Of a stretch of DNA of 35,704 nt, positions 1 through 7,282 are shown in pieces. Origin of the DNA: an uncultured Lachnospiraceae bacterium (GTDB taxonomy: Bacteria > Bacillota > Clostridia > Lachnospirales > Lachnospiraceae); assembly GCA_947175175.1 (NCBI GenBank), contig CAMWLV010000024.1:1-35704 (forward strand). Direction: 5' to 3'. The notes beneath the pieces were generated by a model. The model was given only the letters and a program-made list of their open reading frames with translations, was not told the origin of the DNA and did no database searches. Made by a program: the position numbers and the translations under genes. Each line of letters starts with the position of its first letter. The stretch's first letter is position 1.

Positions 1-2
1 GT

Positions 3-428
3 GATTATATATATCATCAAATGACAATTCGCAGCAATGGAAAAAGTACATTGTGTCAATACTTTCATGATACTATTTTTGATTATAAAAAGTATGATTA
101 TGATGCACACAACGCACGAAAGAATGCATTATATACTGCAGAAGGAACAATTAAATTATCGGAGGTAGAATACTGTAAAAAATGTAAATATGTGTTAGTG
201 TGCAATTCGGGATGCCGTTCAAAAGCAGAATTTTTAACTGCAGATATACATAGGCCTGACCCAGTAGCTTGTGTTATCATGCCTTTATTATATGAAAAAA
301 TAATTCCTATATTGGATAATTACTCTAAAATTACTTTTGAAAAGTTACTTATAGGAAATTTGGATCCGTTTTATACATCAACAGATTTACATAGATTTAT
401 ACAGAATAAACTGGATAAGGAGATTTAA
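3..428 (+). CDS. Radical SAM/SPASM protein, C-terminal part (truncated by window edge)
   Basis: The frame is open to the left edge, so only the C-terminal ~140 residues are visible; the first ATG at 21 is internal. The visible part has the cysteine layout of a SPASM domain: one Cys in 'STLCQYF' after a turn containing 'SNGK', then a cluster 'YCKKCKYVLVCNSGCRSK', then a last Cys in 'DPVACV'. SPASM domains bind auxiliary iron-sulfur clusters in radical SAM enzymes that modify peptides, proteins or small molecules. The radical SAM core (CxxxCxxC) should lie upstream, outside the window. The stop is two bases from the next start and the next gene's ribosome site lies inside this gene, so the two are probably co-translated. 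The region is more AT-rich than the housekeeping genes downstream. Substrate is unknown. Confidence 0.8.
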   Translation, partial: DYIYHQMTIRSNGKSTLCQYFHDTIFDYKKYDYDAHNARKNALYTAEGTIKLSEVEYCKKCKYVLVCNSGCRSKAEFLTADIHRPDPVACVIMPLLYEKIIPILDNYSKITFEKLLIGNLDPFYTSTDLHRFIQNKLDKEI

Positions 429-429
429 A

Positions 430-1164
430 TTGATTCATAAAATCGGATTTTCTATCAAACTTGATATGGATAAAGATGCATATTGGATTATCGATGACTA
501 TTTTAAATGGTATGAAGTCTGCGAACTAAAATTAAAACAAGTAGATCTGGAATCAGAGGAATTTGAAAAGTTTTATCATTATGTCAGTACAAGATATCCT
601 AATAAAATAACATTTCATTTACCAAGTGACCTGTTACAAGATCAAGACAAATATAGATGTTATTTAAAAATGCTATTTGACAAAATGAAGCAATTTGAAG
701 GGGGATTTATAGTTCATGTTCCAGTAGGAAAGAAAAATGATCAGATAGGAGAAGCAATTATAGGATTAAGAAGACATGTTTCCCCCAATTCGTTCATTTT
801 GCTTGAAAATGATAATAATTTGTCAGCTAACAGTCTTGATGTGGTGTTTATGATGTGTAGAAAATATGAAAATGTTGGTGTTTGTTTTGATGCTGGTCAT
901 GCCATGCTAGCTGGAGAAAAAGAGTTTGAGAAATATCTTAAATGTATTACAAGGAAAGAAAACCAAGTTTATATTAAAGAAGTTCATGTGCATAATGTGA
1001 TTAATAATATTGATCATCAGCCATTTGCCAATAATTGCCCAGCGTTTGCCATAAAAGTTATTAGCAGTTTGAAATGCAACTATAGATTAATCCTAGAAAT
1101 AAAAGGAGTAAATCCGTTGACTTCGGAAGGTTTGGAACAATATAAAGTACTTATTAGATTGTGA
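430..1164 (+). CDS. Xylose isomerase-like TIM-barrel protein (AP endonuclease 2 / sugar isomerase superfamily)
   Basis: A 244-residue protein starting at TTG, with an AAGGAGA ribosome site at about 418-424 inside the upstream gene. The spacing of probable metal ligands matches the xylose isomerase-like TIM barrel: His63, His96, Glu126 in 'ILLEND', Asp154 and His157 in 'CFDAGH', His186/His188 in 'VHVHN', Asp195-His196, and Glu223 in 'LILEIKG'. Family members are divalent-metal sugar isomerases/epimerases or endonuclease IV-like enzymes. It is somewhat short for the fold (usual length about 250-290). Tight coupling to a SPASM radical SAM enzyme suggests both act in one pathway, but the reaction cannot be told from sequence. 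Fold assignment is fairly sure; function is not. Confidence 0.7.
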   Translation: MIHKIGFSIKLDMDKDAYWIIDDYFKWYEVCELKLKQVDLESEEFEKFYHYVSTRYPNKITFHLPSDLLQDQDKYRCYLKMLFDKMKQFEGGFIVHVPVGKKNDQIGEAIIGLRRHVSPNSFILLENDNNLSANSLDVVFMMCRKYENVGVCFDAGHAMLAGEKEFEKYLKCITRKENQVYIKEVHVHNVINNIDHQPFANNCPAFAIKVISSLKCNYRLILEIKGVNPLTSEGLEQYKVLIRL

Positions 1165-1221
1165 TGTTTTTGGATGATATGCCAAGCATTAAGAATCCAC
1201 AATAATCAAGAAATTTTGAAT

Positions 1222-1252
1222 AATCTCAGCAAGTACAATATGAGATTGTTAC
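1222..1252 (+). terminator. Weak hairpin after the radical SAM/TIM-barrel pair
   Basis: AATCTCA (1222-1228) pairs with TGAGATT (1241-1247) across a 12-nt loop, followed by only a short T-containing tail (TTGTTAC). A second small inverted repeat, TGTTAC/GTAACA, occupies 1247-1275. This may be an inefficient terminator; the U tract is poor. Confidence 0.3.
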
Positions 1253-1448
1253 AGAATTAAATTAAAAATGTAACACATTGCAGGAGTAATTTTTCTAAAC
1301 TGCTATATTGATTGAAGATTAATGATATACTGCCTTGAACGAAATAGGGGGAAATGCTAATATGGATAATATAGAAGGGGCAGACGAAAGTGTGTCAGAT
1401 TATCATTTATTTATGAATCTACTATAGTATTTTGGAGTATTAGAATTT

Positions 1449-2684
1449 ATGAAATCATTACTGAAATCCTACCAAGGTATGTTTAACAGAAAATATGTGA
1501 AAATTTACCTGTTGTATATGCTTTTTTTCATGGTGGACGGACCGATGCAGGATATGCTGCCTGTTCTGATGGAGGAGAAAGGGCAGCCGGCGCGTTATTA
1601 TGGATACCTGCTTGCTCTGGTCAATGCCTGTTGTGTCATCGTACCTGGGTTGGTCAGCGTTATATCCGTAAAGTATAACGCCTATCGTGTAGCGGTTATT
1701 ACAATGTTTGTGGCAATTGTAACGGGCTGTATGGCCGGGGGTGTAAGTCAGACCTGTCTGTTGATTGGAGTGCTGGCTCTGCTCGCTTGTGTGCGGACAG
1801 GCTTTAACTATTCTCTGGGAAATGATATTAATTATGAGATTGCGGACGGGCACAGGGGGAAATATTTTGCTGTGCGGGATTTGTTTTTATATGGAGGGAT
1901 TTCTCTTGGTCTGTTTCTCGGAGGACAGCTGGTTAAGATTTTTAATGTCAGCACCATGTATCAGGCAGGCGGCGTATTGTATATCCTGCCACTAATCATG
2001 ATTCTGCTGGTTCGTGCGGAATGCAGGTCTCGAGTGGAACAAGATGGTCAGATGGCGAATAGTGATAATAGCGATGAAGAAGAGGAAGAAAAAGTTTCAT
2101 GGAAGTCCTTTCGGAAAATTGCGGGGGATAAGAAGTTTTGGACATATATGACAGTAAAGCTTTTTTCTAATGTCTATGCAGTGGCGATGGGATATCTGCC
2201 ACTGTATGCCATGACAATCGGAATCTCGGTGTCGAATGTCATGTCGATTTTTTCATTCATGACTCTGTTCAATGCAGTTGGAGCACTTTTTGTCAGTCAT
2301 ATGGGAGATTTGAAGGGCAGAAAGTGGTTCTATGTCTTTGATATAGGATTTGACACACTTCCTGCATTGATTTTTCTGCTGTCTCACAATGTGATTGTTT
2401 TTATGATCGGAATTGTCCTTTCCATGGTGAAAGATATCTTTGCATCAGTGTCTTTTGCATATTTTTATGATGTGTTTGATGACCACAATGGTACGATCAT
2501 TCTTGGGATCGTGGAATCCTTCAGCAGTGCGGTTGGAATTGTTATGCCTGTGATTGTCGGCTGGGTGTGGGAAGTCTCACCGCAGCTCGTATTTGGTATC
2601 GGGGCAGCAGGGTGTCTTTTGTCAGCGTGTGTCGCAGCAGTATTTCTTCCGGATAAAAATAAATTCAAAAAAACCTTGCAATAA
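1449..2684 (+). CDS. Major facilitator superfamily transporter
   Basis: A 411-residue polytopic membrane protein of usual MFS length, with hydrophobic segments through both halves and a charged central loop (residues about 190-225, with an acidic run around 207-215) joining two six-helix halves. The MFS motif A is visible as 'GDLKGRK' at residues 286-292, in the loop between helices 8 and 9. A GGAG ribosome site lies at about 1434-1437. Substrate cannot be inferred: MFS carriers export drugs or move sugars and small metabolites. No terminator follows the stop, and the promoter of the next gene starts 16 bases downstream. The 3' end ('FKKTLQ') marks the left edge of the duplicated block described at 2668-3256. 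Confidence 0.85.
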   Translation: MKSLLKSYQGMFNRKYVKIYLLYMLFFMVDGPMQDMLPVLMEEKGQPARYYGYLLALVNACCVIVPGLVSVISVKYNAYRVAVITMFVAIVTGCMAGGVSQTCLLIGVLALLACVRTGFNYSLGNDINYEIADGHRGKYFAVRDLFLYGGISLGLFLGGQLVKIFNVSTMYQAGGVLYILPLIMILLVRAECRSRVEQDGQMANSDNSDEEEEEKVSWKSFRKIAGDKKFWTYMTVKLFSNVYAVAMGYLPLYAMTIGISVSNVMSIFSFMTLFNAVGALFVSHMGDLKGRKWFYVFDIGFDTLPALIFLLSHNVIVFMIGIVLSMVKDIFASVSFAYFYDVFDDHNGTIILGIVESFSSAVGIVMPVIVGWVWEVSPQLVFGIGAAGCLLSACVAAVFLPDKNKFKKTLQ

Positions 2685-3256
2685 AAGCGCATCTAAGGTT
2701 TGACATTTTGCGAATTTGTGATAGAATTGTAACATAGTTGTAATAGTTCGGAATGGAAAGCCGGATTGAATACAGTATACTATAAGGAAGTCATGATTAC
2801 TGCAGAATGGAGATTGATATGAAACAGCAAAAACACAAGCGTAAGGAAACTTTTTCACTACTCCTTGTCTCCAACACTGGAAATGATACTAAGCATTCTG
2901 TTCTTTCACTTAGGACTCTGCGGCTGATTATTGTGCTGATGTTGCTGATCTGTGCCACTTTTGCATGGACGATATTCCGTTCTGGTACACATTTCAAAAG
3001 TGAGTCTGAGCTTCGGCAGAGGCTGACAACGAGTGAACAGCAGGTGAAGCAGCTGGAAAGTGAAAAAGAGACATTAAGCGCCCAGGCTGCTGCTCTTGCA
3101 GAGGAAAACGAATTATACAGACAGGCAGAGATCATGAGTGCCGAGATGGCGGAAACAGGAGAGAGCACAAGGGAAGAGACACCAAAGGATACAACAATTC
3201 CTGGTCAGTACCCACCAACTGCCAGCGACCTTTCGAAAGAACCGTATTCGGAGGGA
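2668..3256 (+). repeat. Direct duplication, copy 1 (promoter, leader and 5' half of gene)
   Basis: This 589-bp block is repeated at 4231-5009 at high identity; once the 190-bp insertion in the other copy is discounted, the two are the same length. The block runs from the last codons of the MFS gene, through a promoter and leader, to the codons for 'KEPYSEG'. Similarity stops abruptly after base 3256, where the two genes acquire unrelated C-terminal halves. Confidence 0.85.
2700..2727 (+). promoter_or_regulatory. Sigma-A type promoter, duplicated copy 1
   Basis: A consensus -35 TTGACA (2700-2705), a 16-bp spacer and a -10 TAGAAT (2722-2727) preceded by TGA, which also fits an extended -10. 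Transcription should begin near 2734, giving a leader of about 85 nt before the start codon. The same promoter is preserved at 4453-4480. Confidence 0.75.
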
Positions 3257-4024
3257 TACAATTGGGGGAAATATATTGTTAGGATTGTTATACTTATAGG
3301 CGCAGTGTTTATGTTTTTTGCTATCGTTAAACCTTTATTAAGAAAATTACCATTGTATGATTCTTTCAGTATAAAAGATATATATAAATATGCATTATTT
3401 CATAAACGTACCGCAGAGGAATCTTCATTTGAACAGGATTTCGACTGTTCTGAATTTGATACAGAAATAAGTCCGGACAATGAGATTTTTGACAATATGC
3501 AGGAGCAGCATCATACGAATGAAGTATTGGAGCAGGACGTTTTAGAGAACAGTCAGGAACCGCTTCAAAGAGAAACATCTTTCACGGGTGCAGAAGAAGG
3601 TATGCTATTAGTGCTTGATATCCCTATACAGAGAAATAAAATATTATTGGATAAAATCAGGGTTGAAAAAAATATGGTAACAGTTCCTGTAAATGGGGGA
3701 AATATGCAAATAGATGTTTCGTGTAAGAAGTTTGAAATGATGGCAGATATTAATTTTGAGCATTGTAAAAAGTATGATATAAAAAGAGGAACTTTACCCT
3801 ATGTAATTGTAGCAGTAATTGAATATTGCATTAACATATGGAGCAAAGAATGGAATGAAAATGCCGAAAATGCATGTGAGAAATTAAACATTCAGCTAAA
3901 CCAGAAATTGAATCCATATGGAATAAAGACAAGTCTTTCAGGAAAAGGATGTCTTTTTTTTGAAAATAAAGTTTTAATCACTTTCGAAGATGTATTATAT
4001 TTATTGAGTAGTAAAGCGGTATAA
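2819..4024 (+). CDS. Chimeric membrane protein: duplicated N-terminal half fused to an unrelated C-terminal domain
   Basis: A 401-residue protein. The start at 2819 is chosen because GGAG at 2809-2812 is then an ideal ribosome site; an in-frame ATG at 2807 lies inside that region. The N-terminal ~146 residues nearly match the next paralogue: a basic cytoplasmic tail, a membrane helix (about 36-52), a coiled-coil-like stretch rich in Glu, Gln and Leu (about 60-112), and a Pro/Thr linker ending 'KEPYSEG'. After this the M23-like domain of the paralogue is replaced by a second membrane helix (about 153-172) and a roughly 230-residue tail, AT-rich in codon use, whose last 140 residues look like a globular domain. 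I do not recognise that domain. With two helices the tail should be cytoplasmic, unlike the paralogue's extracytoplasmic domain. Probably a recombination product; function unknown. Confidence 0.6.
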   Translation: MKQQKHKRKETFSLLLVSNTGNDTKHSVLSLRTLRLIIVLMLLICATFAWTIFRSGTHFKSESELRQRLTTSEQQVKQLESEKETLSAQAAALAEENELYRQAEIMSAEMAETGESTREETPKDTTIPGQYPPTASDLSKEPYSEGYNWGKYIVRIVILIGAVFMFFAIVKPLLRKLPLYDSFSIKDIYKYALFHKRTAEESSFEQDFDCSEFDTEISPDNEIFDNMQEQHHTNEVLEQDVLENSQEPLQRETSFTGAEEGMLLVLDIPIQRNKILLDKIRVEKNMVTVPVNGGNMQIDVSCKKFEMMADINFEHCKKYDIKRGTLPYVIVAVIEYCINIWSKEWNENAENACEKLNIQLNQKLNPYGIKTSLSGKGCLFFENKVLITFEDVLYLLSSKAV

Positions 4025-4096
4025 TGAGATACTGTGTTTCAACATGTATGGCGTTCAATGTTTTTTCGTTCGGAACCCATGGGCTAAAGCATTTAA

Positions 4097-4125
4097 GGCA
4101 TCAGGAGAAATCCTGGTGTCTTTTT
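4097..4125 (+). terminator. Rho-independent terminator after the chimeric gene
   Basis: A 10-bp stem (GGCATCAGGA, 4097-4106, with TCCTGGTGTC, 4111-4120, including two G-T wobbles) closed by a GAAA tetraloop and followed by TTTTT. A perfect 14-bp palindrome (ACGGGCATGCCCGT, 4133-4146) lies just downstream and may add to it. Confidence 0.75.
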
Positions 4126-4251
4126 GGGTATGACGGGCATGCCCGTGTTTTGTGGTGAAAATCTACTTAGGCGTAACTGACAACGAACTTTATGGTGGGA
4201 TCTGCGGCTGTTTTTTTCAGAGAAAACATTAAAAAACCTTGCAATAAAAGT

Positions 4252-4437
4252 GCACAGAATAAACGCATGAACAAAAAAAGAAGAAAAAGAGCATATTTTT
4301 GTGGAAATTTTTGATCACAATTGACTAAAAATAATTTTACCACTCTTTTTAGTGAAAAAACGAACACATTTTCTTGTAAAAATATCTAAAAATCCAAAGA
4401 AAATTAGCTTCTTTTCGTTTATACGTTTATTCTGTAC
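4252..4437 (+). mobile_element. MITE-like insertion with terminal inverted repeats
   Basis: About 186 bp of AT-rich, non-coding DNA lies exactly where copy 2 of the duplication departs from copy 1. Its ends are inverted repeats: GCACAGAATAAACGCAT (4252-4268) against ATACGTTTATTCTGTAC (4421-4437), 15 of 17 positions pairing. It is flanked by AAGTGCA at 4248-4254 and 4438-4444, so the target duplication is 4 bp (AAGT) or 7 bp (AAGTGCA) depending on where the element end is placed. Removing 190 bp restores the sequence of copy 1 apart from point changes. It encodes no transposase, so it would have been mobilised in trans. Confidence 0.75.
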
Positions 4438-4452
4438 AAGTGCATCTTAGGT

Positions 4453-4480
4453 TTGACATTTTGCGAATTTGTGATAGAAT
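4453..4480 (+). promoter_or_regulatory. Sigma-A type promoter, duplicated copy 2
   Basis: TTGACA (4453-4458), a 16-bp spacer and TAGAAT (4475-4480), base for base as in copy 1. It lies just downstream of the MITE-like insertion and probably drives the M23-like gene and the bactofilin. Confidence 0.75.
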
Positions 4481-4571
4481 TGTAACATGGTTGTAATAAG
4501 TCGGAATAGAATGCCGGATTGATTACAGTATACTATAAGGAAGTTATAATTACTGCAGAATGGAGATTGAT

Positions 4572-5312
4572 ATGAAACAGAAAAAACATAAGCGTAAGGA
4601 AATTTTTTCACTACTCCTTGTCTCCAACACGGGAAAAGATACGAAACATTTTTTGCTTTCACTTAGGACTCTGCGGCTGATTATTGTGTTGATGTTGCTG
4701 ATCTGTGCCACTTTTGTATGGGCGATATTCCGTTCTGGTACACATTTCAAAAGTGAATCTGAGCTTCGGCAGAAGCTGACAACGAGTGAACAGCAGGTGA
4801 AGCGGCTGGAAAGCGAAAAAGAGACATTAAGTACCCAGATTGCTGCTCTTACAGAGGAAAATGAATTATACAGACAGGCGGAGATCGTGAGAGCCGAGAT
4901 GGCGGAAACGGAAGAGAGCGCAGAGGAAGAGACACCAAAGGATACTACGATTCCTAGTCAGTATCCCTGTACTGCCGGCGGACTTTTGAAAGAGCCGTAT
5001 TCGGAGGGACACCCGTATATCTCGATCAGTGCACAGCAGGAGGACTGCATTACAGCAGCAGGTGATGGGACAGTTACTTCAGTTGGTTCTGATGATACAT
5101 ATCCGATCATTATAGAAGTGGATCATGGGAATGGCTACAGATCACGTTATATGTGTCAGCAGGAGGCAAATGTGCAGGTAACGGCGGGACAGCAGGTGCA
5201 GATCCGCGATACCCTGATCGTTATTAATGGAAACGATACCCTGTTTGACTATCAGGTAATATATGGGGAGCAGGTGATCGATCCGCTGCTTGTACTGGAA
5301 GCTAAAGGATAA
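4572..5312 (+). CDS. Membrane-anchored coiled-coil protein with degenerate M23/LytM domain
   Basis: A 246-residue protein; the start at 4572 follows GGAG at 4562-4565 (alternative ATG at 4560). Layout: basic tail, membrane helix (about 36-52), coiled coil (about 60-112), linker, then a LytM/M23-type beta domain (about 147-242). The domain fold is suggested by 'AAGDGTV', 'EVDHGNGY' and the closing 'GEQVIDPL'. The first metal His may survive in 'HPYISIS', but its Asp partner is Ser, the YxHL motif reads 'YMCQ', and the HxHFE motif reads 'FDYQV'. It is therefore unlikely to cut peptidoglycan and may act as a scaffold or as an activator, as EnvC and NlpD do. The bactofilin 58 bp downstream, probably in the same transcript, fits known M23-bactofilin shape modules. 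Confidence 0.7.
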   Translation: MKQKKHKRKEIFSLLLVSNTGKDTKHFLLSLRTLRLIIVLMLLICATFVWAIFRSGTHFKSESELRQKLTTSEQQVKRLESEKETLSTQIAALTEENELYRQAEIVRAEMAETEESAEEETPKDTTIPSQYPCTAGGLLKEPYSEGHPYISISAQQEDCITAAGDGTVTSVGSDDTYPIIIEVDHGNGYRSRYMCQQEANVQVTAGQQVQIRDTLIVINGNDTLFDYQVIYGEQVIDPLLVLEAKG

Positions 5313-5370
5313 AGCAAATTTAAAAACAGCATCAGAAGAGCTGATGTGTAAGGGAAAACAGGAGGATATC

Positions 5371-5772
5371 ATGTTGGGAAAAAACAAAAAGTCTGCGTAT
5401 GGAGATGATGGGCGAGAGAAGGTCGTCAGTACACTGATCGGAAAGGAGACAACCTTTGACGGCGATCTGACTTCAGGAGAAACAATGCGGATAGATGGTG
5501 TGATCAATGGAAACTGTACCTGTGAGAAGAAATTGATTCTCAGCTCAGATGGACAGGTCAAAGGGAACATTACGGCACAGAGCGTTATCATCTCTGGAAG
5601 GGTGGATGGCGATATCATCGTTCAGGGAAAACTGGAGCTGCTGTCCACAGGCAAGATTGCCGGAAATATTACGGCAGGCTCGCTTGTCATCGACGAGGGG
5701 GCTGCATTTGATGGAAGGTGTACGATGTCATCATCAGCTTCTGCAAGCTTGTATGCTGACACAGAGTCATAA
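5371..5772 (+). CDS. Bactofilin (polymer-forming cytoskeletal protein)
   Basis: A 133-residue protein starting at the ATG at 5371, preceded by an ideal AGGAGG at 5360-5365; an upstream in-frame extension has no ribosome site. After a short polar N-terminus the sequence is the regular short-repeat beta-helix of bactofilins: 'STLIGKETTFDGDLTSG', 'MRIDGVINGN', repeated 'G.I.A' turns such as 'VKGNITA' and 'IAGNITA', and a Ser/Ala-rich tail. Bactofilins polymerise without nucleotides and position wall-modifying enzymes at the membrane. It follows the membrane-anchored M23-like protein and is closed by a strong terminator, so the pair probably forms one unit. Confidence 0.9.
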   Translation: MLGKNKKSAYGDDGREKVVSTLIGKETTFDGDLTSGETMRIDGVINGNCTCEKKLILSSDGQVKGNITAQSVIISGRVDGDIIVQGKLELLSTGKIAGNITAGSLVIDEGAAFDGRCTMSSSASASLYADTES

Positions 5773-5783
5773 TTTATTGATTT

Positions 5784-5823
5784 AACTGTCACAAATTCAT
5801 TTTGGGTTGTGGCAGTTTTTTTG
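5784..5823 (+). terminator. Rho-independent terminator after the bactofilin gene
   Basis: An 11-bp stem, AACTGTCACAA (5784-5794) with TTGTGGCAGTT (5807-5817, one G-T pair), and a 12-nt loop, followed by a run of T to about 5822. Confidence 0.9.
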
Positions 5824-5994
5824 TATAAAAAACTCTTTACAAATCAATTGTCAGATAATATAATGAATTTACATAATATTTTGAAAATAACTAAAGTATT
5901 GTGAAAAAACGGCCGATATAGTTACTGTAAACCGATTTGACGGCACTATTTGAGATTTCAAAAGTTTTTATTGTAAAAAAAGTGTGAAAACCCT

Positions 5995-6022
5995 TTGAAA
6001 AATGGTTAAATTAGGTTATAAT
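5995..6022 (+). promoter_or_regulatory. Promoter of the mbl / flagellar rod operon
   Basis: TTGAAA (5995-6000), a 16-bp spacer and a perfect TATAAT (6017-6022). The start would be near 6029, giving an unusually long leader of about 190 nt before mbl. The remainder of 5824-5994 is AT-rich and shows no gene. Confidence 0.7.
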
Positions 6023-6024
6023 AG

Positions 6025-6154
6025 CTTAGTTACAGTATGTCTTCATAGATATAACTGTAATGGGAATACTAAGTTATCAGGAGATTGCGCTGACGAAGCT
6101 AAGGAACAGACACGAAATAACAGGATATGATTGATGCATTTCGAGACAGTTCCT
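6025..6154 (+). promoter_or_regulatory. Structured leader upstream of mbl
   Basis: Two long hairpins can form. The first nests TACAGT (6031-6036)/ACTGTA (6054-6059) inside CTTAGT (6025-6030)/ACTAAG (6068-6073). The second pairs AGGAAC (6102-6107) with GTTCCT (6149-6154) and CGAAAT (6113-6118) with ATTTCG (6138-6143), separated by symmetric internal loops. The first overlaps the likely start site, so it could instead be an operator. I do not recognise it as a known riboswitch class. Confidence 0.5.
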
Positions 6155-6219
6155 GATGATAAATGACTTGATTTTACCAGTTTGAACAAATATGAATTCA
6201 AAGAAAGGGGCATACAGCC

Positions 6220-7212
6220 ATGCAATACACAGATATTGGAATCGATCTTGGAACCGCGAGTATATTAGTTTACATCAGGGGGAAAGGCGTTGTACTGAAG
6301 GAGCCTTCCGTTGTTGCTTTTGACAGGGATACACAGAAAATAAAAGCGATCGGAGAGGACGCACGGCTGATGCTCGGCAGGACGCCGGGAAACATTGTGG
6401 CAGTGCGGCCGCTCAGACAGGGTGTTATTTCTGATTATAAGGTGACGGAGCAGATGATGAAGCACTTTATCCAGAAGGCGCTGGGCAGGAAGACATTCCG
6501 GAAACCGATTATTGCTGTATGTGTACCGAGCGGTGTCACAGAGGTGGAAAAGAAGGCGGTTGAGGATGCTACGTACCAGGCAGGCGCAAGGGATGTCAAG
6601 ATCATCGAGGAACCAATTGCTGCAGCAATCGGTGCGGGGATTGATATCTCAAAGCCTTGTGGAAATATGATTGTGGATATCGGGGGAGGTACTTCTGATA
6701 TTGCAGTGATTTCGCTTGGCGGCACTGTAGTCAGTGCATCGATTAAGGTCGCAGGCGATGACTTCGATGAAGCCATTGTCAGATATATGAGGAAAAAACA
6801 CAATCTTTTGATTGGTGAGAGAACGGCAGAAGACATTAAAATTAAAATAGGTTCAGCATTTAAGAGACCGGAAGTTGATTACCTGGACGTGAGGGGGCGT
6901 AATCTCGTCACGGGTCTTCCGAAGACAATCAGGGTTTCCTCCGAGGAGACCGAGGAGGCGCTTCGTGAGACAACTTCCCAGATCATTGATACGATCCACA
7001 GCGTTCTTGAGAAGACTCCGCCTGAGCTGGCAGCGGACATCGCTGACAGGGGCATTGTGCTCACCGGGGGTGGAAGTCTGCTCTGCGGACTGGAGGATCT
7101 AATCGAGTCCAGGACAGGTATCAATACCATGACCGCGGAGGATCCCATGACTGCAGTTGCAATCGGTACGGGCAAGTATGTCGAGTTCCTTGCGGGAGGC
7201 AGGGACGAGTGA
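6220..7212 (+). CDS. mbl: MreB/Mbl-family rod-shape actin homologue
   Basis: A 330-residue actin-fold ATPase of normal MreB length. The phosphate 1 loop 'DIGIDLGTAS' is at the N-terminus, the phosphate 2 loop 'VDIGGGTSDIAV' near residue 150, and the adenosine motif 'GIVLTGGGSLL' near residue 280. These proteins polymerise under the membrane and guide the elongation peptidoglycan machinery. Two FlgG-family flagellar genes follow at once, the same order as mbl-flhO-flhP in Bacillus subtilis, so I favour the Mbl paralogue over MreB itself, which normally sits with mreCD. The ribosome site AAAGGGG ends about 9 nt before the ATG. It follows a long, structured leader. Confidence 0.88.
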   Translation: MQYTDIGIDLGTASILVYIRGKGVVLKEPSVVAFDRDTQKIKAIGEDARLMLGRTPGNIVAVRPLRQGVISDYKVTEQMMKHFIQKALGRKTFRKPIIAVCVPSGVTEVEKKAVEDATYQAGARDVKIIEEPIAAAIGAGIDISKPCGNMIVDIGGGTSDIAVISLGGTVVSASIKVAGDDFDEAIVRYMRKKHNLLIGERTAEDIKIKIGSAFKRPEVDYLDVRGRNLVTGLPKTIRVSSEETEEALRETTSQIIDTIHSVLEKTPPELAADIADRGIVLTGGGSLLCGLEDLIESRTGINTMTAEDPMTAVAIGTGKYVEFLAGGRDE

Positions 7213-7282
7213 GCAGCAGCGTTTCTCCTGACAGTGCTGGAACTGAAAATGTCGGAGCAGTGTAAGGGATTAGGAGGAGTTT

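Larger units (their letters stand above)
4231..5009 (+). repeat. Direct duplication, copy 2 (interrupted by an insertion)
   Basis: Second copy of the block at 2668-3256. It is colinear except for a 190-bp insertion after base 4250. Within it the promoter, the leader and the first ~146 codons of the downstream gene match copy 1. Confidence 0.85.

Noticed and set aside
5290-5370. Upstream in-frame extension of the bactofilin gene
   Set aside because: It overlaps the preceding gene and has no ribosome site, while AGGAGG lies correctly before the ATG at 5371.
6025-6154. Known riboswitch (such as c-di-GMP) upstream of mbl
   Set aside because: The conserved cores I know for these classes are not present; only generic hairpins are seen.
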